Source of the DNA: Trichopria drosophilae
Lineage: Eukaryota > Arthropoda > Insecta > Hymenoptera > Diapriidae
Assembly: GCA_030407085.1 (NCBI GenBank)
Contig: JAQOWT010000017.1
Coordinates: 1 to 64,000 of the forward strand
Direction of reading: 5' to 3'
Length of the DNA: 64,000 nt
Both the position numbers and the translations under genes were made by a program. Under the pieces are notes generated by a model. It did not search any database and was not told where the DNA came from. It was given only the letters and a program-made list of their open reading frames with translations. Shown here in pieces: positions 52,366 to 64,000 of the stretch. How positions within the stretch are numbered: the stretch's first letter is position 1; every line of letters begins with the position of its first letter.

Positions 52366-55300
52366 TATTCTATGCAATTTTTTGATATAATCAACCGTTT
52401 ACCAGTTACTCGCCAATTTCTTGTTAATTTTTTCCCGCATTTTCCCGATTACCAATATTTTTACGTTAAATATAGAAAGACCGTGACGAGATACGCGAAA
52501 ATGTCAGGAGATAAAAAATGCTTATCTCGACGAAATCTGAACGAATATAGAAATAAATTTTTCAAAAATTTGCACATAGGTCAATTTTGCACATATTTCC
52601 GCGAATATTGCCCTTTCGACCATAAAAATATACGCATCATTCTTGGAATTCAATATGAAAACGTTTATATTCTTTGCATTTTTTTGATATAATCAACCGT
52701 TTACCAGTTACTCGCCAATTTCTTGTTAATTTTTTCCCGCATTTTCCCGATTACCAACATTTTTACGTTAAATATAGGAAGACCGTGACGAGATACGCGA
52801 AAATGTCAGGAGATAAAAAATGCTTATCTCGACGAAATCTGAACGAATATAGAAATAAATTTTTCAAAAATTTGCACATTGGACAATTTTGCAAATATTT
52901 CCGCGAATATCGCCCTTTCGACCATAAAAATATACGCATCATTCTTGGAATTGAATATGATTAGGTTTATATTCTTTGCAATTTTTTGATATAATCAACC
53001 GTTTACCAGTTACTCGCCAATTTCTTGTTAATTTTTTCCCGCATTTTCCCGATTACCAACATTTTTACGTTAAATATAGAAAGACCGTGACGAGATTCGC
53101 GAAAATGTCAGAAGATAAAAAATGCTTATCTCGACGAAATCTGAACGAATATAGAAAGAAATTTGCAAAAATTTGCACATAGGTCAATTTTGCAAATATT
53201 TCCGCGAATATTGCCCTTTCGACCATAAAAATATACGCATCATTCTTGGAATTGAATATGATTACGTTTATATTCTTTGCAATTTTTTGATATAATCAAC
53301 CGTTTACCAGTTACTCGCCAATTTCTTGTTAATTTTTTCCCGCATTTTCCCGATTACCAACATTTTTACGTTAAATATAGAAAGACCGTGACGAGATACG
53401 CGAAAATGTCAGGAGATAAAAAATGCTTATCTCGACGAAATCTGAACGAATATAGAAAGAAATTTGCAAAAATTTGCACATAGGTCAATTTTGCAAATAT
53501 TTCCGCGAATATTGCCCTTTCGACCATAAAAATATACGCATCATTCTTGGAATTGAATATGATAACGTTTATATTCTTTGCAATTTTTTGATATAATCAA
53601 CCGTTTACCAGTTACTCGCCAATTTCTTGTTAATTTTTTCCCGCGTTTTCTCGATTACCAACACTTTTACGTTAAATATAGGAAGACCGAGACGAGATAC
53701 AAGAAAATGTCAAGAGATAAAAAATACTTATCTCGACGAGATCTCAATGAATATTCAAAGAAATTTTTCAATAATTTGCACATTGGGCAATTTTGCAAAT
53801 ATTTCCGCGAATATCGCCCTTTCGACCATAACAATATACGCATCATTCTTGGAATTGAATATGATTACGTTTATATTCTTTGCAATTTTTTGATATAATC
53901 AACCGTTTACCAGTTACTCGCCAATTTCTTGTTAATTTTTTCCCGCATTTTCCCGATTACCAACATTTTTACGTTAAATATAGAAAGACCGTGACGAGAT
54001 ACGCGAAAAAGTCAGGAGATAAAAAATGCTTATCTCGACGAAATCTGAACGAATATAGAAAGAAATTTGCAAAAATTTGCACATAGGTCAATTTTGCAAA
54101 TATTTCCGCGAATATCGCCCTTTCGACCATAACAATATACGCATCATTCTTGGAATTGAATATGATTACGTTTATATTCTTTGCAATTTTTTGATATAAT
54201 CAACCGTTTACCAGTTACTCGCCAATTTCTTGTTAATTTTTTCCCGCATTTTCCCGATTACCAACATTTTTACGTTAAATATAGAAAGACCGTGACGAGA
54301 TACGCGAAAATGTCAGGAGATAAAAAATGCTTATCTCGACGAAATCTGAACGAATATAGAAAGAAATTTGCAAAAGTTTGCACATTGGGCAATTTTGCAA
54401 ATATTTCCGCGAATATCGCCCTTTCGACCATAACAATATACGCATCATTCTTGGAATTGAATATGATTACGTTTATATTCTTTGCAATTTTTTGATATAA
54501 TCAACCGTTTACCAGTTACTCGCCAATTTCTTGTTAATTTTTTCCCGCATTTTCCCGATTACCAACATTTTTACGTTAAATATAGAAAGACCGTGACGAG
54601 ATACGCGAAAATGTCAGGAGATAAAAAATGCTTATCTCGACGAAATCTGAACGAATATAGAAAGAAATTTGCAAAAATTTGCACATAGGTCAATTTTGCA
54701 CATATTTCCGCGAATATCGCTCTTTCGACCATAAAAATATACGCATTATTCTTGGAATTGAATATGATTACGTTTATATTCTTTGCAATTTTTTGATATA
54801 ATCAACCGTTTACCAGTTACTCGCCAATTTCTTGTTAATTTTTTCCCGCATTTTCCCGATTACCAACATTTTTACGTTAAATATAGAAAGACCGTGACGA
54901 GATACGCGAAAATGTCAGGAGATAAAAAATGCTTATCTCGACGAAATCTGAACGAATATAGAAAGAAATTTTCAACAATTTTCACATATGTCAATTTTGC
55001 AAATATTTCTGCGAATATCGCCCTTTCGACCATAACAATATACGCTTCATTCTTGGAATTGAATATGATTACGTTTATATTCTTTGCAATTTTTTGATAT
55101 AATCAACCGTTTACCAGTTACTCGCCAATTTCTTGTTAATTTTTTCCCGCATTTTCCCGATTACCAACACTTTTACGTTAAATATAGAAAGACCGTGACG
55201 AGATACGCGAAAATGTCAGGAGATAAAAAATGCTTATCTCGACGAAATCTGAACGAATATAGAAAGAAATTTGCAAAAATTTGCACATAGGTCAATTTTG

Positions 55301-58300
55301 CAAATATTTCCGCGAATATCGCCCTTTCGACCATAACAATATACGCATCATTCTTGGAATTGAATATGATTACGTTTATATTCTTTGCAATTTTTTGATA
55401 TAATCAACCGTTTACCAGTTACTCGCCAATTTCTTGTTAATTTTTTCCCGCATTTTCCCGATTACCAACATTTTTACGTTAAATATAGAAAGACCGTGAC
55501 GAGATACGCGAAAATGTCAGGAGATAAAAAATGCTTATCTCGACGAAATCTGAACGAATATAGAAAGAAATTTGCAAAAATTTGCACATAGGTCAATTTT
55601 GCAAATATTTCCGCGAATATTGCCCTTTCGACCATAAAAATATACGCATCATTCTTGGAATTGAATATGATTACGTTTATATTCTTTGCAATTTTTTGAT
55701 ATAATCAACCGTTTACCAGTTACTCGCCAATTTCTTGTTAATTTTTTCCCGCATTTTCCCGATTACCAACATTTTTACGTTAAATATAGAAAGACCGTGA
55801 CGAGATACGCGAAAATGTCAGGAGATAAAAAATGCTTATCTCGACGAAATCTGAACGAATATAGAAAGAAATTTGCAAAAATTTGCACATAGGTCAATTT
55901 TGCAAATATTTCCGCGAATATTGCCCTTTCGACCATAAAAATATACGCATCATTCTTGGAATTGAATATGATTACGTTTATATTCTTTGCAATTTTTTTA
56001 TATAATCAACCGTTTACCAGTTACTCGCCAATTTCTTGTTAATTTTTTCCCGCATTTTCCCGATTACCAACATTTTTACGTTAAATATAGAAAGACCGTG
56101 ACGAGATACGCGAAAATGTCAGGAGATAAAAAATGCTTATCTCGACGAAATCTGAACGAATATAGAAAGAAATTTGCAAAAATTTGCACATAGGTCAATT
56201 TTGCACATATTTCCGCGAATATTGCCCTTTCGACCATAAAAATATACGCATCATTCTTGGAATTCAATATGAAAACGTTTATATTCTTTGCATTTTTTTG
56301 ATATAATCAACCGTTTCCCAGTTACTCGCCAATTTCTTGTTAATTTTTCCCCGCGTTTTCTCGATTACCAACACTTTTACGTTAAATATAGAAAGACCGA
56401 GACGAGATACAAGAAAATGTCAAGAGATAAAAAATACTTATCTCGACGAGATCTGAATGAATATTCAAAGAAATTTTTCAAAATTTGCAAATTGGGCAAT
56501 TTTGCAAATATTTCCGCGAATATCGCCCTTTCGACCATAACAATATACGCATCATTCTTGGAATTGAATATGATTACGTTTATATTCTTTGCAATTTTTT
56601 GATATAATCAACCGTTTACCAGTTACTCGCCAATTTCTTGTTAATTTTTTCCCGCGTTTTCTCAATTACCAACACTTTTACGTTAAATATAGGAAGACCG
56701 AGAAGAGATACAAGAAAATGTCAAGAGATAAAAAATACTTATCTCGACGAGATCTCAATGAATATTCAAAGAAATTTTTCAAAAATTTGCACATTGGGCA
56801 ATTTTGCAAATATTTCCGCGAATATCGCCCTTTCGACCATAACAATATACGCATCATTCTTGGAATTGAATATGATTACGTTTATATTCTATGCAATTTT
56901 TTGATATAATCAACCGTTTACCAGTTACTCGCCAATTTCTTGTCAATTTTTTCCCGCATTTTCCCGATTACCAACATTTTTACGTTAAATATAGAAAGAC
57001 CGTGACGAGATTCGCGAAAATGTCAGGAGATAAAAAATGCTTATCTCGACGAAATCTGAACGAATATAGAAAGAAATTTGCAAAAATTTGCACATAGGTC
57101 AATTTTGCAAATATTTCCGCGAATATTGCCCTTTCGACCATAAAAATATACGCATCATTCTTGGAATTGAATATGATTACGTTTATATTCTTTGCAATTT
57201 TTTGATATAATCAACCGTTTACCAGTTACTCGCCAATTTCTTGTTAATTTTTTCCCGCATTTTCCCGATTACCAACATTTTTACGTTAAATATAGAAAGA
57301 CCGTGACGAGATACGCGAAAATGTCAGGAGATAAAAAATGCTTATCTCGACGAAATCTGAACGAATATAGAAAGAAATTTGCAAAAATTTGCGCGTAGGT
57401 CAATTTTGCAAATATTTCCGCGAATATCGCCCTTTCGACCATAAAAATATACGCATCATTCTTGGGATTGAATATGATTACGTTTATATTCTTTGCAATT
57501 TTTTGATATAATCAACCGTTTACCAGTTACTCGCCAATTTCTTGTTAATTTTTTCCCGCATTTTCCCGATTACCAATATTTTTACGTTAAATATAGAAAG
57601 ACCGTGACGAGATACGCGAAAATGTCAGGAGATAAAAAATGCTTATCTCGACGAAATCTGAACGAATATAGAAATAAATTTTTCAAAAATTTGCACATTG
57701 GGCAATTTTGCAAATATTTCCGCGAATATCGCCCTTTCGACCATAACAATATACGCATCATTCTTGGAATTGAATATGATTACGTTTATATTCTTTGCAA
57801 TTTTTTGATATAATCAACCGTTTACCAGTTACTCGCCAATTTCTTGTTAATTTTTTCCCGCATTTTCCCGATTACCAACATTTTTACGTTAAATATAGAA
57901 AGACCGTGACGAGATACGCGAAAATGTCAGGAGATAAAAAATGCTTATCTCGACGAAATCTGAACGAATATAGAAAGAAATTTTCAAAAATTTGCACATA
58001 GGTCAATTTTGCAAATATTTCCGCGAATATCGCCCTTTCGACCATAAAAATATACGCATCATTCTTGGAATTCAATATGAATACGTTTATATTCTTTCCA
58101 ATTTTTTGATATAATCAACCGTTTACCAGTTACTCGCCAATTTCTTGTTAATTTTTTCCCGCATTTTCCCGATTACCAACATTTTTACGTTAAATATAGA
58201 AAGACCGTGACGAGATACGCGAAAATGTCAGGAGAAAAAAATGCTTATCTCGACGAAATCTGAACGAATATAGAAAGAAATTTGCACATTGGTCAATTTT

Positions 58301-58982
58301 GCAAATATTTCCGCGAATATCGCCCTTTCGACCATAAAAATATACGCATCATTCTTGGAATTGAATATGATTACGTTTATATTCTTTGCAATTTTTTGAT
58401 ATAATCAACCGTTTACCAGTTACTCGCCAATTTCTTGTTAATTTTTTTCCGCGTTTTCTCGAGTACCAACATTTTTACGTTAAATATAGAAAGACCGTGA
58501 CGAGATACGCGAAAATGTCAAGAGATAAAAAATGCTTATCTCGACGAAATCTGAACGAATATAGAAATAAATTTTCAAAAATTTCCACATAGGGCAATGT
58601 TGCAAATATTTCCGCGAATATTGCCCTTTCGACCATAAAAATATACGCATCATTCTTGGAATTGAATATGATTACGTTTATATTCTTTGCAATTTTTTGA
58701 TATAATCAACCGTTTACCCGTTACTCGCCAATTTCTTGTTAATTTTTTCCCGCGTTTTCTCGATTACCAACACTTTTACGTTAAATATAGGAAGACCGAG
58801 ACGAGATACAAGAAAATGTCAAGAGATAAAAAATACTTATCTCGACGAGATCTCAATGAATATTCAAAGAAATTTTCAAAAATTTGCACATTGGGCAATT
58901 TTGCAAATATTTCCGCGAATATCGCCCTTTCGACCATAACAATATACGCATCATTCTTGGAATTGAATATGATTACGTTTAT

Positions 58983-58985
58983 ATT
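58983..58985. other. Inversion junction with 3 bp microhomology
   Basis: The direct unit that starts at 58687 stops after 'tacgtttatatt', where 'ctttgcaa' should follow. The sequence continues as 'tcgtcgagataag', which is the reverse complement of the middle of an AF unit ('cttatctcgacgaaat'). The trinucleotide 'att' at 58983-58985 fits both sides. Neither unit is complete: the direct one is cut just before its end and the inverted one near its middle. No inserted bases are seen. This looks like end joining or template switching at microhomology rather than exchange within matching positions. Confidence 0.9.
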
Positions 58986-60863
58986 TCGTCGAGATAAGCA
59001 TTTTTTATCTCCTGACATTTTCGCGAATCTCGTCACGGTCTTTCTATATTTAACGTAAAAATGTTGGTAATCGGGAAAATGCGGGAAAAAATTGACAAGA
59101 AATTGGCGAGTAACTGGTAAACGGTTGATTATATCAAAAAATTGCAAAGAATATAAACGTAATCATATTCAATTCCAAGAATGATGCGTATATTGTTATG
59201 GTCAAAAGGGCGATATTCGCGGAAATATTTGCAAAATTGTCCAATGTGCAAATTTTTGAAAAATTTATTTCTATATTCGTTCAGATTTCGTCGAGATAAG
59301 CATTTTTTATCTCCTGACATTTTCGCGTATCTCGTCACGGTCTTCCTATATTTAACGTAAAAATGTTGGTAATCGGGAAAATGCGGGAAAAAATTAACAA
59401 GAAATTGGCGAGTAACTGGTAAACGGTTGATTATATCAAAAAAATGCAAAGAATATAAACGTTTTCATATTGAATTCCAAGAATGATGCGTATATTGTTA
59501 TGGTCGAAAGGGCGATATTCGCGGAAATATTTGCAAAATTGCCCAATGTGCAAATTTTTGAAAAATTTCTTTGAATATTCATTGAGATCTCGTCGAGATA
59601 AGTATTTTTTATCTCTTGACATTTTCTTGTATCTCGTCTCGGTCTTCCTATATTTAACGTAAAAGTGTTGGTAATCGAGAAAACGCGGGAAAAAATTAAC
59701 AAGAAATTGGCGAGTAACTGGTAAACGGTTGATTATATCAAAAAATTGCAAAGAATATAAACGTAATCATATTCAATTCCAAGAATGATGCGTATATTGT
59801 TATGGTCGAAAGGGCGATATTCGCGGAAATATTTGCAAAATTGCCCAATGTGCAAATTTTTGCAAATTTATTTCTATATTCGTTCAGATTTCGTCGAGAT
59901 AAGCATTTTTTATCTCCTGACTTTTTCGCGTATCTCGTCACGGTCTTTCTATATTTAACGTAAAAATGTTGGTAATCGAGAAAATGCGGGAAAAAATTAA
60001 CAAGAAATTGGCGAGTAACTGGTAAACGGTTGATTATATCAAAAAATTGCAAAGAATATAAACGTAATCATATTCAATTCCAAGAATAATGCGTATATTT
60101 TTATGGTCGAAAGGGCGATATTCGCGGAAATATGTGCAAAATTGACCTATGTGCAAATTTTTGCAAATTTCTTTCTATATTCGTTCAGATTTCGTCGAGA
60201 TAAGCATTTTTTATCTCCTGACATTTTCGCGTATCTCGTCACGGTCTTTCTATATTTAACGTAAAAATATTGGTAATCGGGAAAATGCGGGAAAAAATTA
60301 ACAAGAAATTGGCGAGTAACTGGTAAACGGTTGATTATATCAAAAAATTGCAAAGAATATAAACGTAATCATATTCAATTCCAAGAATAATGCGTATATT
60401 TTTATGGTCGAAAGGGCGATATTCGCGGAAATATGTGCAAAATTGACCTATGTGCAAATTTTTGCAAATTTCTTTCTATATTCGTTCAGATTTCGTCGAG
60501 ATAAGCATTTTTTATCTCCTGACATTTTCGCGTATCTCGTCACGGTCTTTCTATATTTAACGTAAAAATGTTGGTAATCGGGAAAATGCGGGAAAAAATT
60601 AACAAGAAATTGGCGAGTAACTGGTAAACGGTTGATTATATCAAAAAATTGCAAAGAATATAAACGTAATCATATTCAATTCCAAGAATGATGCGTATAT
60701 TGTTATGGTCGAAAGGGCGATATTCGCGGAAATATTTGCAAAATTGACCTATGTGCAAATTTTTGCAAAATTTTTTTCTATATTCGTTCGGATTTCGTCG
60801 AGATAAGCATTTTTTATCTCTTGACATTTTCGCGAATCTCGTCACGGTCTTTCTATATTTAAC

Positions 60864-60903
60864 ATAAAAATGTTGTAAATCGGAAAATTGCGGTAAAAAA
60901 TGA
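60864..60903 (-). repeat. Small diverged patch in the inverted block
   Basis: On the minus strand the usual 'cccgcattttcccgatta' and 'tacgttaaa' become 'accgcaattttccgattta' and 'tatgttaaa'. Both 'cccg' blocks lose a base to substitution. Confidence 0.65.
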
Positions 60904-61513
60904 ACAAGAAATTGGCGAGTAACTGGTAAACGGTTGATTATATCAAAAAATTGCAAAGAATATAAACGTAATCATATTCAATTCCAAGAATGATGCGTAT
61001 ATTGTTATGGTCGAAAGGGCGATATTCGCGGAAATATTTGCAAAATTGCCCAATGTGCAAATTTTTGAAAATTTCTTTGAATATTCATTCAGATCTCGTC
61101 GAGATAAGTATTTTTTATCTCTTGACATTTTCTTGTATCTCGTCTCGGTCTTTCTATATTTAACGTAAAAGTGTTGGTAATCGAGAAAACGCGGGAAAAA
61201 ATTAACAAGAAATTGGCGAGTAACTGGTAAACGGTTGATTATATCAAAAAATTGCAAAGAATATAAACGTAATCATATTCAATTCCAAGAATGATGCGTA
61301 TATTTTTATGGTCGAAAGGGCGATATTCGCGGAAATATTTGCAAAATTGACCAATGTGCAAATTTTTGCAAATTTCTTTCTATATTCGTTCAGATTTCGT
61401 CGAGATAAGCATTTTTTATCTCCTGACATTTTCGCGTATCTCGTCACGGTCTTTCTATATTTAACGTAAAAATGTTGGTAATCGGGAAAATGCGGGAAAA
61501 AATTAACAAGAAA

Positions 61514-61579
61514 TTTGTTAGTAACTAGTAAACGGTTACCTATAACAAAAAAATGCATAGAATATAGACCTAATCGTAT
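61514..61579 (-). repeat. Diverged patch spanning a unit start in the inverted block
   Basis: On the minus strand: 'cgattaggtctatattcta' then 'tgcatttttttgttatagg', 'taaccgtttactagttac' and 'taacaaatttc'. The unit spacing (61859, 61558, 61257) stays at 301 bp. Confidence 0.75.
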
Positions 61580-61652
61580 TCAATTCCAAGAATGATGCGT
61601 ATATTTTTATGGTCGAAAGGGCAATATTCGCGGAAATATTTGCAAAATTGAC

Positions 61653-62463
61653 CTATGTGCAAATTTTTGCAAATTTCTTTCTATATTCGTTCAGATTTCG
61701 TCGAGATAAGCATTTTTTATCTCCTGACATTTTCGCGAATCTCGTCACGGTCTTTCTATATTTAACGTAAAAATGTTGGTAATCGGGAAAATGCGGGAAA
61801 AAATTGACAAGAAATTGGCGAGTAACTGGTAAACGGTTGATTATATCAAAAAATTGCAAAGAATATAAACGTAATCATATTCAATTCCAAGAATGATGCG
61901 TATATTGTTATGGTCGAAAGGGCGATATTCGCGGAAATATTTGCAAAATTGTCCAATGTGCAAATTTTTGAAAAATTTATTTCTATATTCGTTCAGATTT
62001 CGTCGAGATAAGCATTTTTTATCTCCTGACATTTTCGCGTATCTCGTCACGGTCTTCCTATATTTAACGTAAAAATGTTGGTAATCGGGAAAATGCGGGA
62101 AAAAATTAACAAGAAATTGGCGAGTAACTGGTAAACGGTTGATTATATCAAAAAAATGCAAAGAATATAAACGTTTTCATATTGAATTCCAAGAATGATG
62201 CGTATATTGTTATGGTCGAAAGGGCGATATTCGCGGAAATATTTGCAAAATTGCCCAATGTGCAAATTTTTGAAAAATTTCTTTGAATATTCATTGAGAT
62301 CTCGTCGAGATAAGTATTTTTTATCTCTTGACATTTTCTTGTATCTCTTCTCGGTCTTCCTATATTTAACGTAAAAGTGTTGGTAATTGAGAAAACGCGG
62401 GAAAAAATTAACAAGAAATTGGCGAGTAACTGGTAAACGGTTGATTATATCAAAAAATTGCAA
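61653..62463 (-). repeat. Nine-unit duplication inside the inverted block (pairs with 58986-59751)
   Basis: On the minus strand, a B2 or B2-like unit with tail 2, an AB unit and a 'gattcgcgaaaatgtcagg' unit appear from 62463 and again from 59751, a difference of 2712 bp (nine units). The second copy is cut by the inversion junction. Confidence 0.65.
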
Positions 62464-62858
62464 AGAATATAAACGTAATCATATTCAATTCCAAGAATGA
62501 TGCGTATATTGTTATGGTCGAAAGGGCGATATTCGCGGAAATATTTGCAAAATTGCCCAATTTGCAAATTTTGAAAAATTTCTTTGAATATTCATTCAGA
62601 TCTCGTCGAGATAAGTATTTTTTATCTCTTGACATTTTCTTGTATCTCGTCTCGGTCTTTCTGTATTTAACGTAAAAGTGTTGGTAATCGAGAAAACGCG
62701 GGGAAAAATTAACAAGAAATTGGCGAGTAACTGGGAAACGGTTGATTATATCAAAAAAATGCAAAGAATATAAACGTTTTCATATTGAATTCCAAGAATG
62801 ATGCGTATATTTTTATGGTCGAAAGGGCAATATTCGCGGAAATATGTGCAAAATTGAC

Positions 62859-63968
62859 CTATGTGCAAATTTTTCCAAATTTCTTTCTATATTCGTTCAG
62901 ATTTCGTCGAGATAAGCATTTTTTATCTCCTGACATTTTCGCGTATCTCGTCACGGTCTTTCTATATTTAACGTAAAAATATTGGTAATCGGGAAAATGC
63001 GGGAAAAAATTAACAAGAAATTGGCGAGTAACTGGTAAACGGTTGATTATATCAAAAAATTGCAAAGAATATAAACGTAATCTTATTCAATTCCAAGAAT
63101 AATGCGTATATTTTTATGGTCGAAAGGGCGATATTCGCGGAAATATGTGCAAAATTGACCTATGTGCAAATTTTTGCAAATTTCTTTCTATATTCGTTCA
63201 GATTTCGTCGAGATAAGCATTTTTTATCTCCTGACATTTTCGCGTATCTCGTCACGGTCTTTCTATATTTAACGTAAAAATGTTAGTAATCGGGAAAATG
63301 CGGGAAAAAATTAACAAGAAATTGGCGAGTAACTGGTAAACGGTTGATTATATATAAAATTGCAAAGAATATAAACGTAATCATATTCAATTCCAAGAAT
63401 GATGCGTATATTTTTATGGTCGAAAGGGCAATATTCGCGGAAATATTTGCAAAATTGACCTATGTGCAAATTTTTGCAAAGTTCTTTCTATATTCGTTCA
63501 GATTTCGTCGAGATAAGCATTTTTTATCTCATGACTTTTTCGCGAATCTCGTCACGGTCTTTCTATATTTAACGTAAAAATGTTGGTAATCGGGCAAATG
63601 CGGGAAAAAATTGACAAGAAATTGGCGAGTAACTGGTAAACGGTTGATTATATCAAAAAATTGCATAGAATATAAACGTAATCATATTCAATTCCAAGAA
63701 TGATGCGTACATTGTTATGGTCGAAAGGGCGATATTCGCGGAAATATTTGCAAAATTGCCCAATGTGCAAATTTTTGAAAAATTTCTTTGAATATTCATT
63801 GAGATCTCGTCGAGATAAGTATTTTTTATCTCTTGACATTTTCTTGTATCTCTTCTCGGTCTTCCTATATTTAACGTAAAAGTGTTGGTAATTGAGAAAA
63901 CGCGGGAAAAAATTAACAAGAAATTGGCGAGTAACTGGTAAACGGTTGATTATATCAAAAAATTGCAA
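62859..63968 (-). repeat. Inverted relative of 41572-42681
   Basis: Read on the minus strand, the order is B2, AF with 'agtcatgag' and 'gaactttgc', A with 'ttttatatata', then a unit preceded by 'cattattcttgg' and 'gaataagattacg' that carries 'accaatattt'. The direct block 41572-42681 has the same order and the same private changes. The pair shows that the inverted tract comes from this satellite family's own higher-order pattern. The copies differ after that point, where the inverted one has 'ttggaaaaa' and tail 2. Confidence 0.7.
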
Positions 63969-64000
63969 AGAATATAAACGTAATCATATTCAATTCCAAG

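Larger units (their letters stand above)
1..58985 (+). repeat. Satellite array, direct orientation, ~301 bp unit
   Basis: About 196 tandem units with no interruption. Unit starts step by 301 or 302 bp, with 290-291 bp in S units and 298-300 bp in a few others. Landmarks in each unit, in order: 'ttgcaattttttgat', 'aaccgtttaccagttactcg', two 'ttttcccg' blocks, 'tacgttaaatatag', 'gaccgtgacgag' or 'gaccgagacgag', 'gagataaaaaat', 'ttatctcgacga', 'aatatttccgcgaatat', 'ccctttcgacc', 'tacgcatcattcttgg', 'tacgtttatattct'. The array begins mid-unit at base 1, so it extends upstream. I do not recognise it as a named satellite family. Its role is presumably structural heterochromatin, which is inferred only from its size and purity. 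Confidence 0.98.
49962..58985 (+). repeat. Array segment 9: A-homogeneous run up to the inversion
   Basis: Unit map: 49962 B1, about 50264 AF, 50565 A, 50866 A/B, 51167 A/B, 51468 B1, 51770 B, 52071 A with a diverged end, about 52372 AB, 52674 AB, 52976 AF-like, 53277 A, 53578 B2-like, 53880 A, 54181 A, 54482 A, 54783 A, 55084 A, 55385 A, 55686 A, 55987 A, 56288 B1, 56589 B2, 56891 AF, 57192 A, 57493 AB, 57795 A, about 58096 S of 290 bp, 58386 B-like, 58687 B cut by the inversion. The units from 54482 to 56287 are close to identical to each other apart from 54783. Confidence 0.65.
58986..64000 (-). repeat. Satellite array, inverted orientation
   Basis: The same unit continues as its reverse complement, for example 'cgtcgagataagcatttttt' and 'cgtgacgag' read as 'ctcgtcacgg'. 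About 17 units are present, with minus-strand unit starts at 63968, about 63666, about 63365, 63065, 62764, 62463, 62161, 61859, 61558, 61257, 60956, 60654, 60353, 60052, 59751, 59449 and 59147. Spacing is 300-302 bp throughout and there are no 291 bp S units here. The block leaves the window mid-unit, so its far end is unseen. Confidence 0.98.

Noticed and set aside
58687..59147. Fold-back or chimeric read artefact at the inversion
   Set aside because: Not fully excluded, but unit classes on the two sides are not mirror images and the breakpoints fall at different places in the unit, which a fold-back would not produce.
58687..59147. Two 123-codon frames crossing the inversion junction as fused genes
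   Set aside because: They join forward and reverse satellite translations by chance; neither has a start, a domain or any context supporting expression.
141..63968. More than 200 open frames of 60-144 codons on both strands, repeating the same peptides
   Set aside because: They are by-products of the repeat. Most start at TTG, the frame shifts at each 301 bp unit, 291, 298 and 302 bp units break it, and changes between units are not biased to synonymous positions. No known domain is visible.
1..64000. CRISPR array
   Set aside because: The units are 301 bp with no short repeat plus unique-spacer pattern; the whole unit is conserved.
1..64000. Tandem rRNA, tRNA or histone gene cluster
   Set aside because: No rRNA, tRNA or histone sequence is recognisable in the unit, and no cloverleaf or internal promoter boxes are seen.
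1..64000. Telomeric repeats or a replication origin
   Set aside because: No short G-rich telomere-type repeat occurs, and AT-rich tracts alone do not support an origin call.

Overview
The whole 64 kb window is one satellite-DNA array and carries no gene that I can support. A unit of about 301 bp is repeated roughly 213 times head to tail, and the array runs off both ends of the window. The consensus unit is about 32% G+C (about 54 C and 43 G, counted by hand). It contains 17 CpG dinucleotides where about 8 are expected by chance. Size, purity and higher-order structure point to eukaryotic constitutive heterochromatin (centromeric, pericentromeric or subtelomeric). Low G+C with excess CpG suggests a lineage with little CpG methylation loss, for example many insects and Hymenoptera in particular. 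That is inference; no host marker is present.

Layout: 1-58985 is in direct orientation, with about 196 unit starts taking the 'ttgcaattttttgat' block as base 1 of the unit. At 58983-58985 (shared 'att') the array flips, and 58986-64000 holds about 17 units in reverse orientation. No other sequence, transposon or gene interrupts it.

Unit classes, named here for this window and called by eye: A, the commonest ('gcattttcccgatt', 'ccgtgacgagatacgcg', 'aatgcttatctcgacgaaat'). G, an A unit with 'ttggaaaaatttgc'. B1 ('tccccgcgttttctcgatt', 'ccgagacgagatacaag', 'atacttatctcgacgagatct'). B2, a B unit with 'tctcaatt', 'gagaagagatacaag' and a 'ctatgcaa' end. AF, an A unit with 'cttgtcaa' and 'gattcgcgaaaaagtca'. 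S, an A unit shortened to 290-291 bp. AB, chimeras with an A front and a B rear. B means other B-like units. Two end types occur: 'gaattgaatatgattacg', and 'gaattcaatatgaaaacg' (called tail 2). The class order is not random: B1-B2-AF runs and multi-kilobase blocks recur at offsets of about 7.8, 5.7, 5.4 and 3.9 kb. This records repeated unequal exchange and segmental duplication.

The 60-140 codon open frames that fill the window are artefacts of the repeat: most begin at TTG, 301 is not a multiple of 3, and the same peptide fragments recur in every unit. The most interesting points are the inversion junction, a stem-loop kept in almost every unit, the higher-order organisation, and a dozen sharply bounded diverged patches that mostly keep the unit length.
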